Positions 17,840 through 26,811 of a stretch of 64,000 nucleotides of DNA are shown here, in pieces. The number at the start of each line of letters is the position of its first letter. The first letter of the stretch is position 1. The notes below the pieces were generated by a model. It was not told the DNA's origin and searched no databases. It saw only the letters and a list, made by a program, of their open reading frames with translations. Both the position numbers and the translations under genes were made by a program. Origin of the DNA: Prochlorothrix hollandica PCC 9006 = CALU 1027 (lineage in GTDB: Bacteria > Cyanobacteriota > Cyanobacteriia > Prochlorotrichales > Prochlorotrichaceae); the NCBI RefSeq assembly GCF_000332315.1, contig NZ_KB235937.1:132588-196587 (forward strand), written 5' to 3'.

Positions 17840-18952
17840 TTAGCGGAAAGGAGGAGAATACATTAATCCACCGTCATTCCAGAGCTTATTCAAACCGCGA
17901 GGAATACCATCGCCAATGCTACGGTCATACATCTCACCGTAGTTGCCCACCGCTTTAACGGCATTGAGCATAAAGTCATTTTCAAGGCCCAATTGGGTAC
18001 CAAAATCCCCTTCAGCCCCCAAGAAAGCCTTGATATCTTTACTATCAGTGCTGCTGGCAATTTGATCAACATTGGCTTGGGTAATGCCAAATTCCTCAGC
18101 TTGGAACAAGCCAAAGGTCACCCATTTCACCACATCAAACCACTGGGAATCATTATTCATAGTGACAGGTCCCAGGGGTTCCTTAGACATCGACACATCT
18201 AAGAGAATATGGTCTTCAGGGGTGGGGAACTGAGTACGACGGGCGAACAGTTGAGACTTATCCGAGGTGAAACCATCGCAACGTTCTTCCAGATAGGCTT
18301 GCACCGCTTCGGTTCCATCTTGGAACTTAACATCGGTGTAGGTTACACCCAATTCTGTCATCCGAGAGGTGAGGTTCAACTCGGTGGTTGTACCGGTTTC
18401 CACACAGATGGAAAGACCATCCATGTCTTCCAGGCTCGTAACACCGCTATCGGCCCGCACCATCATGCCCTGGGCATCATAAAACGTGGTGGGTGCAAAT
18501 TCCATGGCGTTGCCGCCCGTTGCATCCCGACTGAGGGTCCAGGTCGTGTTCCGAGCCAACATATCCACCTCACCCCCCCGGAGAGCAGTGAACCGTTCAG
18601 TGGAGTCTAAGTTACGGTATTCCACCGCTTCTGGATCGCCGAAAACCGCAGCGGCTACAGCCTTACAAACATCAACGTCCAAACCAGAATAGGATCCATC
18701 GGTCGCCACGAAGCTAAAACCAGGAATTGTCCCTTCCACCCCGCAGATCAGTTTACCCCTGGCCTTCACTGCCTCTAAACGGCTGCCAGCGGGGGCAGTG
18801 CTATCAGTACTGGTGGCAGTGGCAGTGGTCGTCTCATCAGTGGCTGTACTTGAGGTTGATTCTGAGCTAGGTTCACAGGCTGCTAAGGGTGCCAACAGCA
18901 GCAACATCGTTAAAAAACGAGTCGTCCATTTTTTAATCATGGTTATCTTCAC
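17840..18952 (-). CDS. natF: Polar amino-acid ABC transporter substrate-binding lipoprotein, NatF/AapJ-type
   Basis: This 370-aa periplasmic binding protein (SBP family 3) feeds the NatG/NatH permeases. It has a basic signal peptide, a lipobox LLAPLAACEP and a Ser/Thr-rich linker (about 30-55), followed by RGKLICGVEGTIPGFSF, SGLDVDVCKAVAAAVFGD, DMLARNTTWTLSRD and the late NYGEMYDRSIG segment. These are characteristic of AapJ/BztA general amino-acid binders. MKITMIKKW may start at the second Met. The stop codon lies 2 bp from the edge of the B3/A5 composite repeat. Confidence 0.9.
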   Translation of the reverse strand: MKITMIKKWTTRFLTMLLLLAPLAACEPSSESTSSTATDETTTATATSTDSTAPAGSRLEAVKARGKLICGVEGTIPGFSFVATDGSYSGLDVDVCKAVAAAVFGDPEAVEYRNLDSTERFTALRGGEVDMLARNTTWTLSRDATGGNAMEFAPTTFYDAQGMMVRADSGVTSLEDMDGLSICVETGTTTELNLTSRMTELGVTYTDVKFQDGTEAVQAYLEERCDGFTSDKSQLFARRTQFPTPEDHILLDVSMSKEPLGPVTMNNDSQWFDVVKWVTFGLFQAEEFGITQANVDQIASSTDSKDIKAFLGAEGDFGTQLGLENDFMLNAVKAVGNYGEMYDRSIGDGIPRGLNKLWNDGGLMYSPPFR

Positions 18953-20101
18953 AGAAATAGATCCGAATAAAACTGATACTCATTACGTCAGGCTAAAATG
19001 CCCGAATTCAGGCTTTTTGAATCCTAACACACTGCTAGAAACCTGAAAACCTCAACTTCAGAGGCTTTAATCCTATTAAAGGACTATTACAGCCCCTGAA
19101 GTGATTGTCTAACCGTTTAAAGATCCTTGGGATTAACGGGTCTCATCAAAAATTTGGGTAGAAACCCCGTGCTGAACCACGGCTTTACACAGAACCCTTG
19201 CGGGCACTGGTTTTTAATTGCCGATAAGGCCGAGAACCAGCAAACTCGTTTAAGTCCCCTCCCACAACACAGCTAAGATGGCTTGTCTTACAACGCCTTA
19301 CCAATAAGGCTTAGAGGGAATCCGGACTAGGGAAGTATCCGGAGGTCTGTGCCAAGTTGTGTCTCAGTGTGGTAGTCACTACTTACGTTGCCTAAATTGG
19401 TTTAGGCAAGCTCCATCCTTTAGGGCGGAGTTAGTGACCCTAGATTTAATGTCGCCACTAGAATTTATCCCTGCCCTAGGCTCTAGGCTCCTAGGCTCTA
19501 TCCTTCAACCTTTACGAATCTTAAAAGATGGTGCTCTCAGAAAATGTAGCGAATAGATCAAAATGGACAGCTTCCGCTGAGGGACAAAAGGGATACCCTT
19601 AGCCAGGGTTAGCGCGATGGAAAGATGCCTAGGTTAGAGCTAAATGGGTTCAATAGAGACGAAAATTTATAGCAGACTCAAACACGAAAAACTAGGCTTG
19701 TCGCTTAAAGCGGGACCAGATTAACGGGACAGTGGGGCATTTTCGTACTCCACTATCCCGGATTAAGTTGACACCCAAAAACTATAAAGATGCAACGCTC
19801 AGCAGACCGGGCGAAATAAAAAATAACCTAGTTTGAGAAGGGCTGAAGCTCTGTAACCGTCCCAGAGACTCCGATCGAGGTTGATAGGGAACGAGTTTAA
19901 AGGGTTTCAGCTATGTCAGGCTGAAACGATTAATCTTCATTAAATACCGGTGACAGTTACGTTCGTAATAACGACTTCAGTCGTTCCCCTCTAGGAAGCT
20001 ATGGACCTGAGCGACTGAAGTCGCTACTACAAACCTGAGCGACTGAAGTCGCTACCCCCTCGACGGGCCAGGATCGATTTTCTCACTGGAACTGAGGTTG
20101 T
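18953..20101. other. 1.15-kb gene-free stretch with hairpins
   Basis: No gene is supported. The stretch contains a TTGCCTAAA-TTGG-TTTAGGCAA perfect hairpin (19388-19409), followed at once by a CTCCATCC...GGGCGGAG imperfect hairpin of IS200/IS605 style. It also contains a family-B copy (about 19698-19776) and two direct copies of CCTGAGCGACTGAAGTCGCT near 20006 and 20034. Confidence 0.5.
19698..19776 (-). repeat. Family-B element, copy B4
   Basis: Reverse orientation: CGCTTAAAGCGGGACCAGATTAACGGGACAGTGGGG-type left part, and CTATCCCGGATTAAGTTGACACCC at the other end. The central palindrome is diverged. Confidence 0.8.
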
Positions 20102-20410
20102 TTAACGTTGGTGTTGATAATCGCCTAGGGCTGCATAAAGCTGAGAGAGACAGCTAGACGGTATTAAATCCAGTAAAGGAATCTGCCGCTGACCTCCCCC
20201 GAGGGGCACGAGGTAATGACTGAGCAACGATCGCAACGCCTCCAGGGTTAGGCGATCGTCCTGGAGCAAGGGATAGACTTGTTCAGCCAGGGGGACATGG
20301 AGCTTAGCATCATTCAAGTAGAGATGCCATTTAGCGACATCCACATAGGCTGATTCGCCAATCACAGCGGCTAGTTTCTCAATTTCTTGACTGCTGGCGG
20401 ATAATGTCAT
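20102..20410 (-). CDS. DUF3181 family protein
   Basis: This is a cyanobacterial conserved protein of about 102 aa. The segment IEKLAAVIGESAYVDVAKWHLYLNDAKLHVPLAEQVYPLL matches the DUF3181 family as I know it. Function is unknown. It is soluble and helical with no signal sequence. The frame is open to a TTG at 20446, but the ATG at 20410 gives the usual N-terminus. It lies 59 bp downstream of the 2TM-domain gene on the same strand, so the two are probably co-transcribed. Confidence 0.8.
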   Translation of the reverse strand: MTLSASSQEIEKLAAVIGESAYVDVAKWHLYLNDAKLHVPLAEQVYPLLQDDRLTLEALRSLLSHYLVPLGGGQRQIPLLDLIPSSCLSQLYAALGDYQHQR

Positions 20411-20469
20411 GGGTCTTAAAGCCTCATCACAACAGCGACTGGACAACGGTTAAACCCGAAGAAACTGCG

Positions 20470-20811
20470 TTAGGGTTGCTCCGGGGACGAGGGGGCTTCG
20501 TCTGGGGTTACGGTGGCATCCTCTTCGAGTTCTGTGGCTAACTCCTGTTGCCAATTTCCCTGGGCTGCGGCTTCAATGCGACGGTAGTCCGCCAGGATAA
20601 AGACATAGCACCCATGACTGACAAGGCCCAAGAGCCAAACCCCGGAGACGATGGAGAGGTTGTCCCAGGGATGATTCAGAAGCTGGAAAAACCACAGCCC
20701 GGAGTTTACGGCTAAATAAATAGCGGCATGGAGGGCAAAGTTAATAAAATCTTCCAGGCGGCGAAAGGCCGGATCATTGCGATCGGGGGTACGAGGCCAA
20801 CGGGGAGGCAT
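20470..20811 (-). CDS. 2TM domain-containing membrane protein
   Basis: This 113-aa protein has two closely spaced hydrophobic helices (about 25-45 and 55-75) with the pattern RRLEDFINFALHAAIYLAVNSGLWFFQLL...WLLGLVSHGCYVF. That is the 2TM domain found in many cyanobacterial small membrane proteins. An acidic, proline-rich tail (ATELEEDATVTPDEAPSSPEQP) follows. The role is unknown. The start is the ATG at 20811. A 16-bp tandem array lies immediately upstream. Confidence 0.8.
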   Translation of the reverse strand: MPPRWPRTPDRNDPAFRRLEDFINFALHAAIYLAVNSGLWFFQLLNHPWDNLSIVSGVWLLGLVSHGCYVFILADYRRIEAAAQGNWQQELATELEEDATVTPDEAPSSPEQP

Positions 20812-20822
20812 AAATTTGAACT

Positions 20823-20955
20823 ACTACAGGGTTGGATGACTACAGAGTTGGACTACTACAGAGTTGAGCGGCTACAGAGTTAAGCGGCTACAGAGTTAAG
20901 CAGCTACAGAGTTAAGCGGCTACAGAGTTAAGCGGCTACAGAGTTAAACGACGAC
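20823..20955. repeat. 16-bp tandem array upstream of the 2TM gene
   Basis: About eight units of AGCGGCTACAGAGTTA with decreasing identity towards the gene. It occupies the expected promoter/leader of the 2TM-DUF3181 pair. Confidence 0.9.
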
Positions 20956-21130
20956 AGAGCATTACCATTTTGCCAAACTATGGCCAACCCCGTAGGGAGA
21001 TTTTGCGGAGGGGAAGGGAGAGTTTCACTCAAATAATGCTGTTGGTCGATGGCGATCGCTAGCATCTGTTGGCCTGGGTCATGATGCCTCATCCCATTGG
21101 CTGGACCCTCTCGAACGTTGAGATGGGATT

Positions 21131-21222
21131 GTCGAGTTGTACTCGACCCTAAGCCGACTACAAGTCGGCTCTCCCAGGGAGATTATCGAGTCTCCCATGG
21201 GGATTGTCGAGTTGTACTCGAC
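21131..21222. repeat. Duplicated palindrome GTCGAGTTGTACTCGAC
   Basis: The same 17-bp dyad occurs at 21131-21147 and 21206-21222. Between them is AGCCGACT-ACA-AGTCGGCT (21152-21170). The dyads could be operators or small hairpins upstream of the ABC ATPase gene, and no function can be assigned. Confidence 0.6.
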
Positions 21223-21362
21223 ATTATTGGAGTGAAACTCTCGGGGAAGGGGTTAGCCGATCGGGGCTATAGTCAAGCTAAACAGCGTTCCACGGCCCTG
21301 ATACCCTAGATCCGTCGCGGATAGCCCCCCAGATACCCCCATCCCCCCTGCCGTCCCCCACT

Positions 21363-22115
21363 ATGGATATGCCATTATTACAGGTTCAGAACCTGGGGTT
21401 TACCCCCAGCCTGGGACAGCCACCCCTCCTCCAAACCCTATCGTTTACCCTGTCGCCGGGACAAACCCAACTGCTGGCAGGGGCACCGGGCAGTGGCAAA
21501 ACCTTGGCGCTGCGGCTCTTAAATGGCCTGGAGACAGCGTCCGAGGGGATGATCTGGCTCAATCAGAAACCCAGGGATCAGTGGGAGATGACGGACTGGC
21601 GGCGATCGATCGTGGCCGTCAGCAGCCAACCCCATCTATTGGGGCTGAGTGTCCAAGACAACCTGACCTACCCCTTACACCTGCAAAACCTGGGTTCCCC
21701 AGTGGTGGCCGATCGCCTTGCGGAAATCATAGACCTACTGGAACTGCCTCAGGAGTTGCTGCGATCCACGGCCCCCCTCCTCTCCCAGCCCCAACAACAG
21801 CAGGTAGCCATTGGCCGCGCCTTGATGCTCCATCCCCCCTTTCTGGTGTTGGATGAACCCAGCCACCCCTGGCCCGAACCCTTGGCGGCACGCCTCTGGC
21901 AACGGTTGCAGGGTTGGGTTCAGCAGCAGCGGTTAGGGCTAGTGGTCACCAGCCGCCACCTCCCCCCCTATGTCCAAGGGTTAGACCGGGTAGTGTTGCT
22001 CGATCGCGGGCGCTGTTGCCCCGCTGCGGCCCTGACGGAGGGCAGTCGGGATCAGATTCAACACTGGCTCCACACCCAAAGCCAGCGGGAAGCGGCGGAT
22101 TGGGGCGATGCCTAA
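21363..22115 (+). CDS. Orphan ABC-transporter ATP-binding protein
   Basis: This is a 250-aa ABC ATPase. Walker A is GAPGSGKT (about residue 42-49), the Q-loop region is AVSSQPHLLGLSVQDNL, Walker B is PFLVLDEP and the H-loop is VTSRH. The signature motif is degenerate: LLSQPQQQQVAIGRAL in place of LSGGQ. After Walker B the D-loop is SHPWPEP rather than the usual SALD. The overall shape is closest to FetA/YbbL-type single-domain ATPases. No membrane partner is adjacent, and it converges on cobK. Substrate is unknown. Degeneration in two motifs may mean weak or regulatory ATPase activity. Confidence 0.8.
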   Translation: MDMPLLQVQNLGFTPSLGQPPLLQTLSFTLSPGQTQLLAGAPGSGKTLALRLLNGLETASEGMIWLNQKPRDQWEMTDWRRSIVAVSSQPHLLGLSVQDNLTYPLHLQNLGSPVVADRLAEIIDLLELPQELLRSTAPLLSQPQQQQVAIGRALMLHPPFLVLDEPSHPWPEPLAARLWQRLQGWVQQQRLGLVVTSRHLPPYVQGLDRVVLLDRGRCCPAAALTEGSRDQIQHWLHTQSQREAADWGDA

Positions 22116-22164
22116 TAGACTGGGCAGGGTTCAGCGCGGGGGCAAGAGTTCTACGGTCAAACCA

Positions 22165-22983
22165 TCAGTCTGGGGAGGGCAGAGACTGGTGTAAAGCCTG
22201 CTGACAAAGGGCGATCGCCGTCGCCCGATCGCCGGTTTGCTGGGGATAGGCGACCCAAGGACGGGGGATCAAAATCAAGGGAATCCCCAGTTCCTGGGCC
22301 ACTTGTCGTTTCACCGCCTCCCCGCCCGCCGTGCCGGAAGCTTTGGCCACCACCAGGGAAATGTCCCACTGTCGCCACAGCGATCGCTCCAACTCCAGAC
22401 TCACCGGCGGACGGAGCGCCACCAGGTTACGGCCACTAAACCCTGAGTCCAGGGCAGTTTTGAGGGCAATTTCAGAGGGCAAAATGCGGGCAAAGAGGGT
22501 GGCGCGATCGTGCCAAATTTGGAACTGAGGCAGTAACCGATAGCCCACCACCAACAGGACCCGATGGCCTCCTAAGGGCAAATCCTGGGGGTCAAAGTCG
22601 GCAGTCTGGGCCGCAGCCAGAGATTCCCCCAACTGGATCCTTTCATAGCGGATATAGGGAAGGGATGCCAGGGCCGCAGCGGCGATCGCCCCCTGGGACA
22701 CCACCGTAGCAAAGGGATGGGACGCATCCAAAATGCCCCCAATGGTCTGTTCCTGGAGAAACCCAGCCATGGACTCTGGCCCTAAGATGCCCACCTGAAC
22801 CTGCAAGAGGGGATGGGTCGGATAGAGGGATCGGGCTGCTGCTGTCGTGACCGTGACCACCGTCGGCAGTTGGGCTGCTACCAGTGCCTCGGCTAACTGG
22901 GCGCTGTCTTGGGTCCCCCCGATCAGCCAAATTTTAACCCTGGTGGTGGTGCAGTTCTGGGGACGATCGGGTTTAGCCATCAC
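22165..22983 (-). CDS. cobK: Precorrin-6A reductase
   Basis: CobK/CbiJ reduces the macrocycle of precorrin-6A (or its cobalt form) with NADPH in cobalamin synthesis. The 272-aa protein has the N-terminal nucleotide-binding start VKIWLIGGTQDSAQLAEAL, the family motif ILDASHPFAT (about 85-95), YIRYER, and the C-terminal VVAKASGTAGGEAVKRQVAQELGIPLILI block. The start may be the ATG at 22983 or 22980. It begins 5 bp after the FAD-oxidoreductase gene, so the two form an operon. Confidence 0.92.
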   Translation of the reverse strand: MMAKPDRPQNCTTTRVKIWLIGGTQDSAQLAEALVAAQLPTVVTVTTAAARSLYPTHPLLQVQVGILGPESMAGFLQEQTIGGILDASHPFATVVSQGAIAAAALASLPYIRYERIQLGESLAAAQTADFDPQDLPLGGHRVLLVVGYRLLPQFQIWHDRATLFARILPSEIALKTALDSGFSGRNLVALRPPVSLELERSLWRQWDISLVVAKASGTAGGEAVKRQVAQELGIPLILIPRPWVAYPQQTGDRATAIALCQQALHQSLPSPD

Positions 22984-22988
22984 CTACC

Positions 22989-24461
22989 CTAGACATGACC
23001 CGTCCGTTTCCAGTTAAAAAACCAACGCAACGCCATTTCTTGACGGGGGTGGCGCTGGAATTGGAGGTGCTGCCACTGCTGCTGCCAATCGGTCAACACC
23101 GCAAAACTCCAGGGATCTGCGGCCTGGGTGAGCAAGGCGGGGAGGGGGGTTCCCTGGGCGATCGCCCCCGTCATCAGGGCCAATAAGGGCACTAGATCAC
23201 GACCACAGCCGTGAAATCCCACAATTTTGCCCCGCCGGTTAAGAATCACCTTGGCCATCTGGGGCAGGCCCGTTAGGGGATCCTGGCAGTGGGCCATGAG
23301 GCTGGTCATGGGTCCCAGGGATCTGTAGCGCTGGCTTTGGGGTTCCGTCAGGCCCACCCGCACCAGGGGCAGGGGCAGGGGCAAGGTATAGGGAAGATGG
23401 GCATAATCCATGGGGCGATGGCTTTGGTTCAGGGCATGATCGAGGGCGATCGCCCCTTCCTGCACCGCCAACAGGGGCAAATCATAGCCCCCCAACCGGG
23501 CACCACAGGCGTAAATCTGGGGGTGGGGCGTTTGTAAATAGCCGTTGACGGGAATGGGGCTGTGACTCCCCCGTTGGATCCAAGGCTGGAGGCGATCGGG
23601 GGTTCGATCGCCCTGACCATAGATATCGGGACTCACCACGGTAGCACTGGCCACGGTAGCACTCGCCACGGTAGCACTCGCCACGGTAGCACTCGCCCCA
23701 GTAGCACTCGCCACGGCAGACCCATCTAGCCACAGCGCTTGGGCAATGGGGGATTGCTGTTGCCCCACCACCCTCACCCCCTGGGGATGGCTCTCCACCC
23801 GTAGGGCTGGGTTGCCTGTTATGACCCTGATCCCTTGGGCCTCCCAGTGGTGTTGGTAATGGGCACTAATGTCGGGATCTTCCTGGGGGAGAAGATGGGT
23901 CGTGGCCACCGTCAGAGTCACCTGACAACCCCAGCCCTGAAGGCAGGCAGCCCAGGCCAACGTTTGGGGAGAAGATCCCACCATAATCCAAGACTGGGGC
24001 AAGTCAGGGGGGGGATCCTGGAGCAGCCCCTGGGCTGTAAAGGGGGAAACGGTCTCCAAGCCAGGGAGGGCTGGAATCTGGGGGATTGAACCCAGGGCCA
24101 AGAGATAGCGCCGCGATCGCAGCAGCCGTTGTCCCACCCTCAACCCTAAGGGGGAATTGCCGTGAAATTCCAGGGTCTCTGTCCGGCGATCGACAGCGAT
24201 GACATCAATGCCCGTCAAGGCCAAGGTGTCTGCCCCCAGGGGGTCAGCCAGCCGGAGCCGGTCCAGGTGCTGCGATCGCCACTGCACCCAGGATTGTCCC
24301 CCCCAGGGCAAAGGCCAAGGGAACCCCCCGGTATCCAGTGCCGGGGATGCCTCATCGGTGGGGAAGACCCAGGCAACCCTGGCCAGCCAGTGCCCAGCCC
24401 GCAGTGCTGCCTGGTGGGCCGCTAGGGTTGCCCCCACCACCACCACGTCATAGTCATACAT
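22989..24461 (-). CDS. FAD/NAD(P)-dependent oxidoreductase (disulfide-reductase fold, no redox cysteines)
   Basis: This 490-aa flavoprotein resembles pyridine-nucleotide disulfide oxidoreductases. It has an N-terminal FAD-binding strand (YDVVVVGATLAAHQAALRA), a second dinucleotide fold (SWIMVGSSPQTLAWAACLQGWGCQVTLTV) and the FAD-contacting IYACGARLGGYDLPLLAVQEG. The C-terminal dimerisation-type region includes VRVGLTEPQ and KVILNRRGKIVGFHGCG. The CxxxxC pair expected near residue 45 is absent, so it is not a classical disulfide reductase. A 15-bp array inserts (ASATV)n after residue 240. The position just upstream of cobK suggests co-expression, but a cobalamin role is only inference. Confidence 0.75.
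   Translation of the reverse strand: MYDYDVVVVGATLAAHQAALRAGHWLARVAWVFPTDEASPALDTGGFPWPLPWGGQSWVQWRSQHLDRLRLADPLGADTLALTGIDVIAVDRRTETLEFHGNSPLGLRVGQRLLRSRRYLLALGSIPQIPALPGLETVSPFTAQGLLQDPPPDLPQSWIMVGSSPQTLAWAACLQGWGCQVTLTVATTHLLPQEDPDISAHYQHHWEAQGIRVITGNPALRVESHPQGVRVVGQQQSPIAQALWLDGSAVASATGASATVASATVASATVASATVVSPDIYGQGDRTPDRLQPWIQRGSHSPIPVNGYLQTPHPQIYACGARLGGYDLPLLAVQEGAIALDHALNQSHRPMDYAHLPYTLPLPLPLVRVGLTEPQSQRYRSLGPMTSLMAHCQDPLTGLPQMAKVILNRRGKIVGFHGCGRDLVPLLALMTGAIAQGTPLPALLTQAADPWSFAVLTDWQQQWQHLQFQRHPRQEMALRWFFNWKRTGHV
23636..23715 (-). repeat. In-frame 15-bp tandem array in the oxidoreductase gene
   Basis: Five units of CACGGTAGCACTCGC (plus strand) encode repeated ASATV pentapeptides, in a loop between conserved blocks. 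Confidence 0.95.
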
Positions 24462-24489
24462 GAGCTAGTGCGATATTGAGTGCGCTATG

Positions 24490-24570
24490 GGGCTACCCAC
24501 TTAAGGCGAAAACGTGGGGCGCTCCGCGCCCCCAGATCCCATTAATCCTGTCCCGTTTTAAGGAGAAGCC
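24490..24570 (+). repeat. Family-B element, copy B5 (diverged, 81 bp)
   Basis: The CTTAAGGCG start, TGGGGCGCTCCGCGCCCCC core, and ATTAATCCTGTCCCGTTTTAAGG right part fit family B with several changes. Confidence 0.75.
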
Positions 24571-24609
24571 CCGATATTGAGGGCGAGGGAGCATCCCAGT
24601 TTGGCAACT

Positions 24610-24706
24610 CCCTCATCCCCCAGCCCCGTCTCCCAGGGCGGGAGAAGGGGAGCCAGAATGTTCAAAGTCCCTCTCCCTTTCTGGGAGAGGGATTTAGGGT
24701 GAGGGC
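24610..24706. repeat. Widespread cyanobacterial CCCTCA...TGAGGG repeat
   Basis: This is an imperfect inverted repeat of about 97 bp, opening CCCTCATCCCCCAGCCCCG and closing GGGATTTAGGGTGAGGG. Repeats of this wording are common in cyanobacterial intergenic DNA. It lies between the FAD oxidoreductase and the RNase II-type gene. Confidence 0.7.
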
Positions 24707-24765
24707 AGCCAACGCGGGATGCATCCGAGGGAGATCGAGGTATGGCATCGAGGCATGGGATCCAG

Positions 24766-26811
24766 TTAAGTGACCGATTGCATGGCTGCATCCAGAACCA
24801 CCTGCTGGAACTGAATCACATCCCGGCGGGGATCGACATGGCTCACCCGCAGATGAATTTGATCCCCCAGGCGCACCGTGCGGTCAAAGCGAGTCGCCAA
24901 CTCTAAGCCCAAATCCTCCAACAGAATCAGCGCCAGGTTTTCATGCTCCCGCAGCCACCGCAGCACCAAGGCAGGCCACACCTGATTGCCCTGACGACGG
25001 AGATATTCCAGCCCCCAATAGCGGTTGGTTTGGCGCTCCACCAGGGTGGCCTCATAGGAGGTGCTGCTGGCACTGACCAGCAATTCCTGCATTTTTTCCG
25101 GGGTAAAGGGCAGACTGTCACCCCGCAGGTGAGCCTTAATTTGGAAATGGGCCAGAAAATCACTATAGCGACGGATGGGGGAAGTCACCTGGGTGTAGGT
25201 GGCCAGCCCCAAACTGGCATGGCGGGCGGGGGTGAGGCTCACCTCACTGCGGGGCATACAGCGACGAATGGCACAGTCCCGCACCGGACCGGGGGGCAGT
25301 AAAGCCAACTCGTCATCCGGGGGCAGTTCCGGCTGGGGCTGATGGCGGAAGGGCAAGGCCAAGTCATGGGTTTGGCCATAGTGCCCCGCCACTTCTCCGG
25401 CCAAAATCATCATTTCTGCCACCAACTGCCGGGAAGCCGACTCCTCCAGCACATCGATGGTGATTTCCTCGGCATCGGACACCTTAATGGAGGCTTCCGG
25501 CATCCGAATGGTGATCGATCCCTGGGACTCTCGCCATTGTTGGCGACGGACGGCCCATTTATGCAAGGTGCCTAGCTCGGCCTCGGCTTGAATCCCCAAC
25601 TCCAGCATTTCATCCACATCCTCATAGGTAAGGCGATAGGTGGGCTGAACTGTACTGGGGACAATGCAATAGTCCTCGACGGCACCGCTGTCGGTCAGAA
25701 TGACCCCAAAGCTGAGGGCACCACAGCGTTTACCCTGAATCAAGCTCATGGGTCCGGTGGCCAGATCCTTAGGGAACATGGGCACCATGCCGGTGGGCAA
25801 ATAGAGGGTCGTGCTGCGACGGCGAGCCTCCAGATCTAAGGCATCTTCAGGGGAAACCCAACGGGTGGGGTCAGCAATGTGGATCCACAAACGTTCTTGA
25901 CCGGAGTCTAAGACCTCCACGCTTAAACCATCGTCAATTTCCTGGGTGCTCTCATCGTCAATGGTGTAGGTCTTGAGGTGGCTGAGGTCCCGCCGATCGC
26001 CATCGGGATCAACGGGGGGATTCTGCAACAAGGAGTGGGTCACATCGAGCACCTTTTGGGCAAAGTGGATGGAAATTTGACTGCGGCGCAGAAATAAGTT
26101 CTCATGAACATCCCAGAGTCCCAGATCGATCAACAGTTGCAAGGCCGCTTCTGGGGTATCCGATCGCTGCAAGGATGTCAGCAATTCGCTAGCCGGTGCC
26201 CGGTGCTTAGCCTCCGCGCCAAAGGTGGCCAAGTTCTCTAAGGAGTCCAACCAAGGACGATCGTCGTCATCCCAGGCGGGGCGATCGGTTCCCGGCTGGG
26301 GATCCGCTGTCCAAGCCATGGCTTGGGCGACCCGTTGGGTAAAGACCTGCCACTGCACCTGGCGCTGGGTTTCCACCTCCTGTTGATGCCTGAGTTCGGT
26401 CACCTGGGCCAGGGATCGGGGTTCGTAGCTATCTTTGCGTTGCTTAAAGTAGAGCTTATCTTCCGATAGTAAATAGTGGGCTGCATAACAATGCTCCGGT
26501 TCCTGGGCGGAGAACAACAGCAACGCTAAGTCTAAAGGCGTTGTCGGTGTCCCCTCTTCCACCAGAAATTCCCAGGCCACTTCCAAGGCAGACTCATCTA
26601 AATAGGGTTCCAGGGCTGCCCGAAACTTAGCAATCTGCTCCGGGCGATAGCTCTGGCCCTGTACTTCATAGGCAATTTGACGGGGGTGTAAGGTGTGAGA
26701 CTGTCCCCGCTCATCGATCGCAATCCAATGTTTTTTACCCTCAGGACGATCCAAGACCGCAAGCCGTCGATCGGCTCCCTGGCGAAACTCAATCAGGGTT
26801 CCCTTATCCAC
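24766..26811 (-). CDS. RNase II/RNase R family 3'-5' exoribonuclease
   Basis: This protein of about 680 aa has a central RNB catalytic domain. The acidic cluster TIDDESTQEIDDGLSVE (near residue 290) should hold the metal-binding aspartates, followed by HIADPTRWVSPEDALDLEARRRSTTLYLP and the late TQVTSPIRRYSDFLAHFQIKAHLRG motif. The C-terminus has a short S1/OB-like strand set. The N-terminal part (TLIEFRQG...AVLDRPEGKKHWIAIDERG) replaces the cold-shock domains of enterobacterial RNase II/R and is typical of cyanobacteria. It should degrade structured or unstructured RNA from the 3' end. The GTG at 26811 gives the conserved start. A TTG at 26859 is also in frame. Confidence 0.88.
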   Translation of the reverse strand: MDKGTLIEFRQGADRRLAVLDRPEGKKHWIAIDERGQSHTLHPRQIAYEVQGQSYRPEQIAKFRAALEPYLDESALEVAWEFLVEEGTPTTPLDLALLLFSAQEPEHCYAAHYLLSEDKLYFKQRKDSYEPRSLAQVTELRHQQEVETQRQVQWQVFTQRVAQAMAWTADPQPGTDRPAWDDDDRPWLDSLENLATFGAEAKHRAPASELLTSLQRSDTPEAALQLLIDLGLWDVHENLFLRRSQISIHFAQKVLDVTHSLLQNPPVDPDGDRRDLSHLKTYTIDDESTQEIDDGLSVEVLDSGQERLWIHIADPTRWVSPEDALDLEARRRSTTLYLPTGMVPMFPKDLATGPMSLIQGKRCGALSFGVILTDSGAVEDYCIVPSTVQPTYRLTYEDVDEMLELGIQAEAELGTLHKWAVRRQQWRESQGSITIRMPEASIKVSDAEEITIDVLEESASRQLVAEMMILAGEVAGHYGQTHDLALPFRHQPQPELPPDDELALLPPGPVRDCAIRRCMPRSEVSLTPARHASLGLATYTQVTSPIRRYSDFLAHFQIKAHLRGDSLPFTPEKMQELLVSASSTSYEATLVERQTNRYWGLEYLRRQGNQVWPALVLRWLREHENLALILLEDLGLELATRFDRTVRLGDQIHLRVSHVDPRRDVIQFQQVVLDAAMQSVT

